DNA of 64,000 bases from NCBI RefSeq assembly GCF_002302635.1, contig NZ_CP022387.1, forward strand, positions 1,798,001 through 1,862,000, read 5' to 3'. This document shows, piece after piece, positions 24,266-32,915 of this stretch. A program made the position numbers and the translations under genes. This DNA is from Capnocytophaga stomatis (GTDB lineage: Bacteria > Bacteroidota > Bacteroidia > Flavobacteriales > Flavobacteriaceae). Position 1 is the first letter of the stretch; every line of letters starts with the position of its first letter. The notes under the pieces are model-generated. The model worked only from the letters and a program-made list of their open reading frames with translations. It was not told where the DNA came from and did no database searches.

Positions 24266-25606
24266 ATGACAACAAAACACTTCATCACAAGCATCATCGG
24301 GGTTTTCCTCGGAATTCTTTTGGTAAAAGCCCAGCCCAATTATAAACCATCACCCGAGAACCTAAAAGCTAGAGAAACATTTCAGGACGATAAGTTCGGA
24401 ATCTTTATCCATTGGGGAATTTACAGTATGCTCGCTGATGGTGAGTGGGTTATGCACAATAAAAATCTGCATTGGCAAGAATATGAAAAGATAGCTAAGG
24501 GTTTTTATCCTGCAAAGTTCAATGCAGCCGAGTGGGTTTCCGCCATTAAGGCTTCGGGGGCGAAATACATTACAATAACTACCCGCCACCACGACGGATT
24601 TTCTATGTTCGATACGAAACACTGTGATTATAACATCGTAAAGGCAACACCTTTTGGGCGTGATATCATCAAAGAAATTGCACAAGAATGCCAAAAGCAG
24701 GGAATACGTCTGCATTTGTACTATTCGCATTTGGATTGGCGTCGGGCTGATTATTATCCTTTGGGACGTACCGGCAAAGGCACGGGAAGAACCAATCACG
24801 GCAAGTGGGAAGATTATCACACCTTTATGAATAACCAACTTACTGAACTTCTTACCAATTACGGCAAGATAGGAGCTATCTGGTTCGACGGAATGTGGGA
24901 TAAAGACATTTATCCTGACGGAATGACCGCCAAAACGTGGAATCTGGACGAGCAATATAAACTCATTCACGGCTTGCAGTCCGCTTGCCTTATCGGAAAT
25001 AATCATCATATCACGCCTTTTGTCGGAGAAGACATTCAAATATTTGAACGTGACCTCCCTGGTGAGAACAAAGCTGGATTATCAGGGCAGGATATCAGTC
25101 GCCTACCGCTGGAAACCTGCGAAACAATGAACGGAATGTGGGGCTATAAAATTACTGACCAGAATTATAAGTCCACCAAAACGCTTATTCAGTATTTAGT
25201 TAAAGCAGCAGGCAAAAATGCTAATTTACTGATGAATGTAGGGCCAGAAGCTAATGGAGAAATCCCTGCCGTAGCCGTGCAACGCCTTAAAGAAATGGGA
25301 CAATGGATGCAAACCTACGCACCTACCATTCAGGGGACAAGAGGAGGAGTTGTCCCACCGAGCCATTGGGGAGTAACGACTCAAAAAGGGAAGACATTAT
25401 ACGTTCACGTGTTGGATTTGACTGACAAAGCCTTATTTTTGCCTTATTCGGGCAATAAACTTATCAAAGCCGTTGAATATAATGGCAAAAAAGCGATTAA
25501 ATTTACTCAAGATAAAGACGGAATACTGCTAAAATTCCCAAAAACACCTGAATCTCCCGATTATGTGTTGAAACTTACCTTTGAAAAAGAACTTCCAACC
25601 CGATAA
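24266..25606 (+). CDS. alpha-L-fucosidase (GH29), exported
   Basis: 446 residues from ATG 24266, chosen because it gives a clean signal peptide (MTTKHFITSIIGVFLGILLVKAQ); the longer frame to 24176 runs into the upstream repeat. GH29 features: FGIFIHWGIYSM, TTRHHDGFSMFDT, and the nucleophile Asp208 in IWFDGMWD; NLLMNVGPEANGEIP near residue 325 is also typical. It releases alpha-linked L-fucose from host glycans. A C-terminal beta domain of about 80 residues closes the protein. It neighbours the GH20 hexosaminidase, and both act on terminal residues of N- or O-glycans. The acid/base residue cannot be assigned with certainty. Confidence 0.95.
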   Translation: MTTKHFITSIIGVFLGILLVKAQPNYKPSPENLKARETFQDDKFGIFIHWGIYSMLADGEWVMHNKNLHWQEYEKIAKGFYPAKFNAAEWVSAIKASGAKYITITTRHHDGFSMFDTKHCDYNIVKATPFGRDIIKEIAQECQKQGIRLHLYYSHLDWRRADYYPLGRTGKGTGRTNHGKWEDYHTFMNNQLTELLTNYGKIGAIWFDGMWDKDIYPDGMTAKTWNLDEQYKLIHGLQSACLIGNNHHITPFVGEDIQIFERDLPGENKAGLSGQDISRLPLETCETMNGMWGYKITDQNYKSTKTLIQYLVKAAGKNANLLMNVGPEANGEIPAVAVQRLKEMGQWMQTYAPTIQGTRGGVVPPSHWGVTTQKGKTLYVHVLDLTDKALFLPYSGNKLIKAVEYNGKKAIKFTQDKDGILLKFPKTPESPDYVLKLTFEKELPTR

Positions 25607-25665
25607 AAGATGAAAAATCAGTCGGTAAATAGGAGAAAAAGGATTGTAAGTACAAAAATTAACAT

Positions 25666-26805
25666 ATGAATACAGAAAAAGAAGAGCAAAACGAACATAC
25701 ATCAGTACAAGAAACCACTTTGGAAATCCGTTTGGATAATTTGGAACACAATGTAAACTTCCTGAAAAGCAAATTGAAAGAAAATACGCTATTTATGGCG
25801 GTGGTAAAGGCGTTTTCATACGGGAATAATCATTGTGAAATAGCCAAATATTTGGAAAAAAAGGACTTAGCAGATTATTTTGCTGTGGCTTATGCCTCGG
25901 AAGGTGTTGAGTTACGCAATTCGGGAGTAACAAAGCCTATTTTGGTGCTTCATCCGCAAGTGGCACATTTTCAAGAAATTGTAACGTATGAGTTAGAACC
26001 TACTTTGTATTCATATCGAACCTTGGAAGCATTCCTTGATTTCGCTACGGATAAAAATTTGGATAGTTATCCTGTTCACATTAAGTGTAATACGGGAATG
26101 AATCGCTTAGGGTTTCTTCCAGAGCAAATTGAAGATGTTTGTCAGATTTTATCAGATAAAAAGCAAGTCAGGGTAAGAACGGCATATTCGCATTTGTTTG
26201 CTTCGGAAGACAAAAACGCTGAAGATTGTATGCAGGAACAAATTCGTAAATTTGTTGAATGTCAGAAAATTATTGAAAAATATTTTCCATATAAGGTGTT
26301 GTATCATAATTGTAATACTTCGGGAATTTTGAACTATCCGCAGGCACATTTTGATATGGTTCGCAGCGGAATTGGGATGTATGGTTTTGGGAATGATGCT
26401 GAATATCAGCCGAATTTCCGTCCGATAACCATTTTAAAAAGTTTGATTTCTCAAATTCACGATGTTCCCAAAGGCGGATATGTGGGGTATAACTTTGGTT
26501 TTCAGGCTGAAATCCCTACTCGAACAGCAACTATTTCGGTAGGGCACGCCGACGGACTGAATAGAATTTACGGCAAAGGCATTGGTTTTGTGTATATTAA
26601 CGATAAAAAAGCTCCGATTGTGGGCAATGTTTGTATGGATATGCTGATGGTTAATATTACGGAAATTGATTGCAAGGAAGGAGATGAGGTAATTATTTTT
26701 GATGAAAAACACACTTCCGAAATTCTCGCAGAAACGGCACAAACCATTTCATATGAGCTAATTACATCGCTTTCCCGAAGGATAAAACGCGTGTACGTAG
26801 AATAG
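25666..26805 (+). CDS. alr: alanine racemase
   Basis: 379 residues. PLP-dependent fold type III: Lys48 in AVVKAFSYG binds PLP, and Tyr275 in the YVGYNFGF stretch is in the place of the catalytic tyrosine; RSGIGMYGFG and GNVCMDMLMV are further signatures. It converts L- to D-alanine for peptidoglycan. The first about 20 residues (MNTEKEEQNEHTSVQETT) are a polar extension. The sequence resembles the racemase half of the MurF-Alr fusions of Bacteroidota, but no MurF part is attached. Upstream is the fucosidase gene (59 bases), with which it may be co-transcribed. Confidence 0.95.
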   Translation: MNTEKEEQNEHTSVQETTLEIRLDNLEHNVNFLKSKLKENTLFMAVVKAFSYGNNHCEIAKYLEKKDLADYFAVAYASEGVELRNSGVTKPILVLHPQVAHFQEIVTYELEPTLYSYRTLEAFLDFATDKNLDSYPVHIKCNTGMNRLGFLPEQIEDVCQILSDKKQVRVRTAYSHLFASEDKNAEDCMQEQIRKFVECQKIIEKYFPYKVLYHNCNTSGILNYPQAHFDMVRSGIGMYGFGNDAEYQPNFRPITILKSLISQIHDVPKGGYVGYNFGFQAEIPTRTATISVGHADGLNRIYGKGIGFVYINDKKAPIVGNVCMDMLMVNITEIDCKEGDEVIIFDEKHTSEILAETAQTISYELITSLSRRIKRVYVE

Positions 26806-26832
26806 TTTTTTCAGATTTTTTTATCAATAAGT

Positions 26833-26862
26833 TTGGTAGTATAAAATATTGTTGTATATTTG
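26833..26862 (+). promoter_or_regulatory. promoter of the initiator tRNA
   Basis: TTG (26833-26835), 19 bases, then TATATTTG (26855-26862), 11 bases before the tRNA: a textbook Bacteroidota promoter. Confidence 0.75.
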
Positions 26863-26873
26863 CACCCAGAAAT

Positions 26874-26946
<73 letters not shown>

Positions 26947-26953
26947 CGAGGTT

Positions 26954-26986
26954 AAAAAAGAGTGATTTAAAAATCACTCTTTTTTT
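26954..26986. terminator. terminator after tRNA-fMet, shared with ccoI
   Basis: AAAAGAGTGATTT pairs with AAATCACTCTTTT (11-13 bp stem), with a T run on the plus side and an A run usable on the minus strand for the convergent ccoI gene. Confidence 0.85.
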
Positions 26987-27005
26987 GTTTCTACTCAATA
27001 TTGAA

Positions 27006-29393
27006 CTATTTCAATTTCCTTGCGGCTATATTCGTGTTCAGAGTGGTGAAAAGCACGATAGTAATGGAGCTCAACGGCATCAGAATGGCTGCTACCAAAG
27101 GAGACAAATGTCCCATTACAGCAAACGAAACCCCTATAATATTGTACAGAAATGAAAGCATAAAACTTCCTTTAATAATCTGTATTGATTTTTCGGAAAG
27201 CTTTAAAAAAGCCCTCAAATCACCAATTTTGGTAGAATCCATAATTCCGTCACAAGCAGGAGAAAACACATTTACATTTTCGGCTAAGGCAATTCCTACA
27301 TCGCTCTGTTTCAACGCTCCGGCATCGTTTAGTCCGTCACCTATCATCATTACTTTTCTGCCTTCTTTCTGCAATAATTCGATATAATTTAATTTGTCAT
27401 CAGGCTTTTGGTTGAACAAAATAGTGGAATTGGAAGGAAGTAATTTTTCCAACGTATCTCGCTCACTTTCATTATCTCCCGAAAGAATTACCAACTTATA
27501 TTTACTTGCTAAAGATTTGAACAACTCTGAAATTCCCTTTCGGTAAGAATTGCTGAAAATGAAACAACCTTTGTAGATTCCGTTTAGCGAAATATGCACA
27601 CTTGTTTTCAGATTGTCTTTGTCTATTTCCTTGCCAATAAATTTTGCTGAACCTATTTTAACAAAAACGTCACCAATTTTGGCTTCGATTCCTTTTCCTG
27701 TGATTTCCTTGAAATTATTAATGAAATTTGAAGTGTCCGAAACAGTTAAGTAATCATAAATTTGCCTACTAAGCGGATGGTTGGAGTTTCGTAATGTCTT
27801 TTTTATAACTATCTGTTCCTCAGGTGTTAATTCTGTTCCTTCGTAAGTCAAATCCGATTTGTTGGCAGTGGTAATTGTTCCCGTTTTATCGAAAATAATC
27901 GTGTCGATTTTTGCCATTTTTTCAATAACCTTGCTGTTTTTCAGGTATAATTTACGTTGTCCGAAAATACGCAACATATTCCCCAAAGTGAACGGAGCAG
28001 AAATAGCCAATGCACACGGGCAAGCGATAATCAAAACCGCGGTGAATACATTCAAAGGCATCACAGGCTCGGCAAGATTTTTATATGCCAAATAAATCCA
28101 AACGAACAAAGAGATAAAAGATATTGCTAAAATTATGATTGTGAAGTATTTACTAACTTTATCTGTCAGGGTTTTGAATTTGTCGTCCTTATCTTTACTG
28201 AAAATTTCATTACTCCAAAGCTGAGTTAAATAACTTTGTGAAATTCCTTTAAGTGCTTCAATTTCAATGGCTCCTTGCGTTTGTTTTCCTCCTGCAAAAA
28301 GCTTATCTCCGCTGATTTTTTGAACAGGATTGGCTTCACCCGTCACAAAACTGTAATCGATGTGAGCTTCTCCTCGAATCAAGATAGCATCTACGGGTAT
28401 AAGTTCTTGATTTCTAATTAGTAATCTATCTCCTTGAGCAATATCGTAAACTTGAACGCTTTCCTCTTTTCCGTCAGGGAGAATTTTAGTAATTCCGATG
28501 GGAAAATAACTCTTATAATCTCTTTCAAAGGAGAGAAAACTGTATGTTCGTTGCTGGAAGAATTTTCCGATTAAAAGCAAGAAAACCAAGCTGTTCAGGC
28601 TGTCAAAAAATCCTTGACCGGAATCCGTAAAAATATCGTAGCAACTACGAACGAACATAGCCAAAATCCCCAAAGCCAAAGGAATATCAATATTTAAAAT
28701 CTTGCTTCTGATGCCTTTATATGCCGAAATAAAATAATCCGAAGCCGAGTAAAACATCACAGGCAAGGACAGAAAAAACATTATCCAACGAAAGAAAGGT
28801 TTGTATTGTTCAATCCAAAACTCGTCTGCTTCAAAATATTCAGGAAAAGAAAGTAACATTACATTCCCAAAAGCAAAGGCAGCTACACCTAATTTGTAGT
28901 AAATCTGTCGGTTAGGTTTGTTTTTCTTCGTCTGATAATCTTCCAAGCTGATGTATGGAGAATAGCCAATGTGAGCCAATAACAACACTAATTCCTTAAG
29001 AGAAACTTTGTCGGAATTGAAGGTAATACGCACTGTTTTTTGAGGAAAATTAACCACAGAGCCTCCCACTGCGGAATGCAATCTGTCTAAATTTTCAAGC
29101 ACCCAAATACAGGAACTACAGTGAATATGAGGAATGTACAGATTTACAATTTGAATATTTCCGTCGTTAAATTCAAGCAACTTTTCTACGATTTTTTCAT
29201 TGTCCAAGAAAGAATATTTTTCTAACGATTCTTCAGGGCGAGCTCCCGGATTTTGCTCAATATCGTAGTATGAGGATAAATTATTTTCTGACAGAATTTC
29301 ATAAACCGTTTTGCAACCCAAACAACAGAAGACCTTGTCGTCTGCCGAAAGTGGTTCGTTATCAAATTCATTTCCACAATGATAGCAATTCAT
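27006..29393 (-). CDS. ccoI: CcoI/FixI-type copper-translocating P-type ATPase
   Basis: 795 residues. The N-terminal YHCG...CCLGCKTVYEIL cysteine region (residues 3-35) is the metal-binding domain of the CcoI subfamily, followed by an HMA-like domain with HCSSC (about residue 90). The membrane core carries the CPCAL copper-ion motif; the catalytic loop has DKTGTIT (phosphorylated Asp) and GDGLNDAGALKQSDVG. CcoI delivers copper for cbb3 cytochrome oxidase assembly from the inner membrane. It is transcribed divergently from a Crp/Fnr regulator across a shared operator. Unusually, no ccoS or ccoN follows: the next gene is a convergent tRNA. Confidence 0.9.
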   Translation of the reverse strand: MNCYHCGNEFDNEPLSADDKVFCCLGCKTVYEILSENNLSSYYDIEQNPGARPEESLEKYSFLDNEKIVEKLLEFNDGNIQIVNLYIPHIHCSSCIWVLENLDRLHSAVGGSVVNFPQKTVRITFNSDKVSLKELVLLLAHIGYSPYISLEDYQTKKNKPNRQIYYKLGVAAFAFGNVMLLSFPEYFEADEFWIEQYKPFFRWIMFFLSLPVMFYSASDYFISAYKGIRSKILNIDIPLALGILAMFVRSCYDIFTDSGQGFFDSLNSLVFLLLIGKFFQQRTYSFLSFERDYKSYFPIGITKILPDGKEESVQVYDIAQGDRLLIRNQELIPVDAILIRGEAHIDYSFVTGEANPVQKISGDKLFAGGKQTQGAIEIEALKGISQSYLTQLWSNEIFSKDKDDKFKTLTDKVSKYFTIIILAISFISLFVWIYLAYKNLAEPVMPLNVFTAVLIIACPCALAISAPFTLGNMLRIFGQRKLYLKNSKVIEKMAKIDTIIFDKTGTITTANKSDLTYEGTELTPEEQIVIKKTLRNSNHPLSRQIYDYLTVSDTSNFINNFKEITGKGIEAKIGDVFVKIGSAKFIGKEIDKDNLKTSVHISLNGIYKGCFIFSNSYRKGISELFKSLASKYKLVILSGDNESERDTLEKLLPSNSTILFNQKPDDKLNYIELLQKEGRKVMMIGDGLNDAGALKQSDVGIALAENVNVFSPACDGIMDSTKIGDLRAFLKLSEKSIQIIKGSFMLSFLYNIIGVSFAVMGHLSPLVAAILMPLSSITIVLFTTLNTNIAARKLK

Positions 29394-29458
29394 ATTTAGT
29401 GAGTTTGTTCACTTTGCACAGGTGAAAAAGTTAGTTTAAGCAAAGTTTTATTTCTTCG

Positions 29459-29496
29459 CAAAGATATGATAATTATCATAAAAAATTTTATCTTTG
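29459..29496. promoter_or_regulatory. divergent promoters with a shared FNR/CRP-like palindrome
   Basis: Minus-strand TATCTTTG (29459-29466) faces ccoI; plus-strand TATCTTTG (29489-29496) faces the regulator. Between them lies the perfect palindrome TATGATAATTATCATA (29465-29480), which contains TGAT-N4-ATCA, the core of FNR/CRP-type sites. The palindrome sits where it would touch RNA polymerase at both promoters. Confidence 0.7.
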
Positions 29497-29515
29497 CGAT
29501 AAAATACAAGAACAT

Positions 29516-30217
29516 ATGAGTAATCAAGCGGATACGAAGTGCGAACATTGTTTTGTAAGGCATCAAAAAATGCTAAGAACGCTCAATGATGGTGAACTTC
29601 GGGTTATTTCTGAATGCAAAACGGCTTCAATAATAAAAAAGGGTAAAGTTATTTTTGAAGAAGGTGATGTACTCGCAGGTGTTTATTGTATTAAAGAAGG
29701 AATTTGCAAACTTAGTAAGCTGAGTGCCAACGGGAAAAGCCAAATTGTTCGTTTTGTCGGAAAAGGAGATATCTTGGGGCAACGCAGCGTTATTGCTCGC
29801 GACCCTGTGAATTTGAGTGCGATAGCTCTGACCGATATGAGAGTTTGTTTTATTCCGAAAGAGGAAGTATTTAATTTTTTTGCAACAAACGTAGGGTTTT
29901 CCGTAGAAGTATTCCGAAATGTGTGTGATGAATTGAAGAAAGCCGACAACGCGATTGTTGATTTGGCACAAAAGACTGTAAAACAGCGTTTAGCAGATAC
30001 GTTACTTTTCTTAGAAAATAATTTCGGAACCGACGAACAAGGTTATATCAATATTCAACTTTCACGTGAAGAAATTGGAAATATGATAGGTTCTGCAACA
30101 GAATCACTCATCAGGATGCTTTCCGAATTTAGTAAAAATAAATGGATTGAAACGCGTGTGAAGAAGATTAAAATACTGGATAAGAGAAAATTGGAAAAAG
30201 TATCGTTAGGGAACTAA
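29516..30217 (+). CDS. Crp/Fnr-family transcriptional regulator
   Basis: 233 residues. A cyclic-nucleotide-binding-like fold covers about 25-140 and a winged helix about 150-225. The N-terminus has Cys9 and Cys12 (KCEHCF) plus Cys34; this is fewer than the four ligands in the spacing of E. coli FNR, so an iron-sulfur cluster is possible but not shown. The recognition helix (SREEIGNMIGSATESLIRMLSEF) keeps the Glu and Arg that read TGA/TCA half-sites in CRP and FNR. It is divergent from ccoI with a matching palindrome between them, which suggests that it controls ccoI and itself in response to low oxygen or redox state. Confidence 0.88.
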   Translation: MSNQADTKCEHCFVRHQKMLRTLNDGELRVISECKTASIIKKGKVIFEEGDVLAGVYCIKEGICKLSKLSANGKSQIVRFVGKGDILGQRSVIARDPVNLSAIALTDMRVCFIPKEEVFNFFATNVGFSVEVFRNVCDELKKADNAIVDLAQKTVKQRLADTLLFLENNFGTDEQGYINIQLSREEIGNMIGSATESLIRMLSEFSKNKWIETRVKKIKILDKRKLEKVSLGN

Positions 30218-30247
30218 TGATGCAAATTTTCTAAAAAATACACGAAA

Positions 30248-30742
30248 ATGAAAATACTGTATTTACACGGATTGGATAGTTTTCTGCAAGATGACCGAAG
30301 AGAAGTTTTGCAGCAATATGCAACGGTTTTTGCTCCTGTTTTGGACTATAAAAATACGCCTAATCTGTTTCAAACCTTGCAGGAAGAATACCACGATGTA
30401 GATGCTATAGTTGGGTCAAGTGCCGGAGGATTAGTAACTTACTATTTAGCTCAAGCCTTGCAAAAACCCTGTTTGTTGTTCAATCCCGCGTTGGCTTTCC
30501 GCAGTGAAATGCCCATCGTTACGAATTTCAATCGCTCATACTCCCAGTATATGCAAATTGTAATCGGGTTGCAGGATGAGGTTATTCTGCCTTGGCAATC
30601 TTTGGAATTACTTCGTGACGATATTTCTGAAAATCAGAATGTTGAAATCCACTTAATTAACAAAATGGAACATTCTTACCCGATTGAAATTTTCCGAAAA
30701 GAAACCGAATTCTTCATAAAAATGATTCACCAAAACTTATAG
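30248..30742 (+). CDS. YqiA/UPF0227-type alpha/beta-fold esterase
   Basis: 164 residues, cytosolic. The start MKILYLHGLDS gives the oxyanion-hole HG motif; the nucleophile elbow is GSSAGG (Ser about 59-60); a late His in KMEHSYPIE (about residue 142) completes the likely triad with an Asp in IGLQDEVILPW. The family is small esterases acting on short acyl or CoA esters, with unknown natural substrates. It lies 30 bases after the Crp/Fnr gene and 2 bases before the next gene, so it is probably in an operon with the glycosylasparaginase. Confidence 0.85.
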   Translation: MKILYLHGLDSFLQDDRREVLQQYATVFAPVLDYKNTPNLFQTLQEEYHDVDAIVGSSAGGLVTYYLAQALQKPCLLFNPALAFRSEMPIVTNFNRSYSQYMQIVIGLQDEVILPWQSLELLRDDISENQNVEIHLINKMEHSYPIEIFRKETEFFIKMIHQNL

Positions 30743-30744
30743 AA

Positions 30745-31722
30745 ATGAAAACAATTTATCTTTTTGCAATTCCTTTATTTTTAGTTGCTTGTAAATCGAA
30801 TTCATCAGAAAAAACCTCTGAAGAAACAGCGTCTGTCAATGTAAAACCTGTGGTTATCAGCACTTGGAATCACGGATTGCCAGCCAATGACGCTGCTTGG
30901 GAAATTCTCGCTTCGGGCGGAAATGCTTTAGATGCCGTTGAAAAAGGCGTGATGACTGCTGAAGCCGACCCCGAAGAAACTTCCGTAGGTTACGGAGGCT
31001 ATCCCGACCGAGAAGGAAACGTAACGCTCGATGCCTGCATTATGGACAGCCAAAACAATGCGGGTTCGGTGGCTTGCCTGAAAAATATCAAGCACCCCAT
31101 TTCGGTAGCTCGTTTGGTGATGGAAAAAACGCCTCACGTAATGCTCGTGGGTGACGGAGCTAAGCAATTTGCTCTTTCACAGGGATTTAAAGAAGAAGAT
31201 TTACTAACTGAAAAGTCAAAGAAGGCTTATGAAGAATGGCTAAAAACCTCTCAATATAAGCCTATTATCAATATTGAAAACCACGACACGATTAGTATGT
31301 TAGCGTTGGATGAAAACGGGAATCTTTCCGGAGCTTGTACCACCAGCGGAATGGCTTGGAAAATGGCAGGTAGAGTGGGAGATTCACCTATCATCGGCGG
31401 AGGTCTGTTTTTGGATAATGAAGTAGGAGCAGCCGCAGCAACAGGTTTAGGCGAAGCGGTTATCCGTACGGCAGGCAGTGCGATGGTGGTGGAGTTGATG
31501 CGACACGGGAAATCTCCGCAAGAAGCTTGTGAAATCGTTACTAAACGCATTTATGATTTGTACAAAAACTCGCCCGAATTGGAACATCTGCAAGTTGGAT
31601 TTATCGCTTTAAGTAAAAGTGGAGAAATTGGGGCATTTTGCGTTCGTAAAGGATTTAATTACGCACTGCAATCTAAAAATCAACAAAATACACTCATTGA
31701 TGCAACTTATATGATGGAATAG
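30745..31722 (+). CDS. N4-(beta-N-acetylglucosaminyl)-L-asparaginase (lipoprotein precursor)
   Basis: 325 residues with a lipoprotein signal ending LVAC (Cys16). The Ntn-hydrolase precursor shows the self-cleavage site ENHDTISML, where Thr182 becomes the new N-terminal nucleophile of the beta chain; WNHGLPANDAAW and GGNALDAVEKG in the alpha chain and GDSPIIGGGLFLDNEVGAA in the beta chain match the family, first studied in a flavobacterium. It cleaves GlcNAc-Asn, the last linkage of N-glycoprotein breakdown. This links it to the GH20 and GH29 enzymes 5-8 kb upstream. It starts 2 bases after the YqiA-like gene. Confidence 0.94.
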   Translation: MKTIYLFAIPLFLVACKSNSSEKTSEETASVNVKPVVISTWNHGLPANDAAWEILASGGNALDAVEKGVMTAEADPEETSVGYGGYPDREGNVTLDACIMDSQNNAGSVACLKNIKHPISVARLVMEKTPHVMLVGDGAKQFALSQGFKEEDLLTEKSKKAYEEWLKTSQYKPIINIENHDTISMLALDENGNLSGACTTSGMAWKMAGRVGDSPIIGGGLFLDNEVGAAAATGLGEAVIRTAGSAMVVELMRHGKSPQEACEIVTKRIYDLYKNSPELEHLQVGFIALSKSGEIGAFCVRKGFNYALQSKNQQNTLIDATYMME

Positions 31723-31745
31723 AAATAATTTTATAAATTTAAAAA

Positions 31746-31785
31746 AACGCACCGAATAACTCAATTATTTGGTGCGTTTTTGTTT
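31746..31785. terminator. terminator after glycosylasparaginase
   Basis: AACGCACCGAATAA (31746-31759) pairs over 14 positions, one of them G-T, with TTATTTGGTGCGTT (31765-31778), followed by Ts. It separates two convergent genes. Confidence 0.85.
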
Positions 31786-31793
31786 GGAAAAGT

Positions 31794-32675
31794 TTAAAGT
31801 GATTGAGCGTATTTTTTGTTATTTCGAATTGATTTTATGATGACTTTGATTATTATACAAACAATACCAGTTAAGCTCCATAGAGTAATAACTACAGGAA
31901 AATCAAATTTATCAGAAAATCTTGTTAAGGAAGATAATACAGGTATGGAGAACATAATAATTAAAGTGTCATAGTTTTGACTTACTTTGTTGGTTTCAAT
32001 GAGGTTTTCTGATAGTAATCCCTCTTGAATATAGGTTAAATCACGAGTTTCGAAAGTAATTGATCTTTCTTTTATACGTTTTCCGTCTCGGTAAGTTACT
32101 ATGAAATGAATATTTCCGAGTTTCGTGTTCTCTATTTTTGTTGCTACAATATGTTTACGTTCAATATAGGGAGCTGCTCCCGAAGAAAACCACATTATGA
32201 GGAAAGTCACTATCAGAAAAATGGTTGCAAAACCAGTTGCAAAAATAGCCAAATCAGTGTTGTCCAAAAAGAAAAATACAACGGCTATTATAGAAAATAA
32301 TAATGTTCCAATAAATACAACACCTAACGTTTTAAACAAAAACGAAATGGATTTTTCGTAAGTTTTTGTGATATTTTCAGGAATAACAGACCTATTGATT
32401 ATCAGTTTATCACTAAAAATATGCAGATACTCTTTTACACCTTGTAGGGTTCGCAAGGGTTTTTCGGTTATAGTTTCAGTAATTAGTGCCTCGTATGAAG
32501 TGCCCAAAGTAGTTAAAATACGTTTTAAAGTTTCTCCCGAAGGAGTGCTTTCTGCATTTTCCACCCGTTGAACCGTTCGGAGAGAAACTCCCGATTGGGT
32601 TGCCAATTCTTCTTGCGAAAGACATTTAACTTTTCGTAATTCCTTAATTTTTTGTGATAGTTTTTCGATATTCAT
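31794..32675 (-). CDS. membrane-anchored XRE-family transcriptional regulator
   Basis: 293 residues. Residues about 1-65 form a Cro/CI helix-turn-helix (LRKVKCLSQEELATQSGVSLRTVQRVEN). After a linker come two membrane segments (about 112-135 and 142-165), a soluble stretch of about 80 residues, and a further membrane region near the C-terminus (about 245-283). DNA binding at the membrane suggests a sensor of envelope state or of a partner, but the signal is unknown. No toxin or phage gene is linked. A TATCTTTG -7 element lies 17 bases upstream of the ATG on the minus strand. The DNA-binding domain is certain. Confidence 0.85.
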   Translation of the reverse strand: MNIEKLSQKIKELRKVKCLSQEELATQSGVSLRTVQRVENAESTPSGETLKRILTTLGTSYEALITETITEKPLRTLQGVKEYLHIFSDKLIINRSVIPENITKTYEKSISFLFKTLGVVFIGTLLFSIIAVVFFFLDNTDLAIFATGFATIFLIVTFLIMWFSSGAAPYIERKHIVATKIENTKLGNIHFIVTYRDGKRIKERSITFETRDLTYIQEGLLSENLIETNKVSQNYDTLIIMFSIPVLSSLTRFSDKFDFPVVITLWSLTGIVCIIIKVIIKSIRNNKKYAQSL

Positions 32676-32692
32676 AGCCTCCTAATTTTTCG

Positions 32693-32700
32693 CAAAGATA
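32693..32700 (-). promoter_or_regulatory. -7 element of the XRE regulator gene
   Basis: The minus strand reads TATCTTTG, 17 bases upstream of the start codon. Confidence 0.5.
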
Positions 32701-32849
32701 TGAGGATTTCAGCTTTTTTCTTTAATTTTTGATACGCCTTTTTTACGTCATTTTCAGAATAAAACCACAAATGAATGATGTTTCTGTAAGAATTTGGCAT
32801 AAATACGGAGCAAGTTGCTGTTTTCGACAAACTTTTTTGGAAATTTATT

Positions 32850-32878
32850 TTGTTTTACTCCAAATGGTGTTACCTTTG
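32850..32878 (+). promoter_or_regulatory. promoter of the Imm26-domain gene
   Basis: TTG (32850-32852), 18 bases, TACCTTTG (32871-32878). The TTG that opens the longest reading frame is in fact this -33 element, so translation starts at the ATG at 32916. Confidence 0.75.
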
Positions 32879-32915
32879 TACTGTGAAAGGTAATTTGATA
32901 AACGTAGAACAACAA

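Noticed and set aside
32850-32915. Start of the Imm26-domain gene at 32850
   Set aside because: The TTG there is the -33 element of a clear promoter; the -7 element lies inside this frame. The ATG at 32916 is used.
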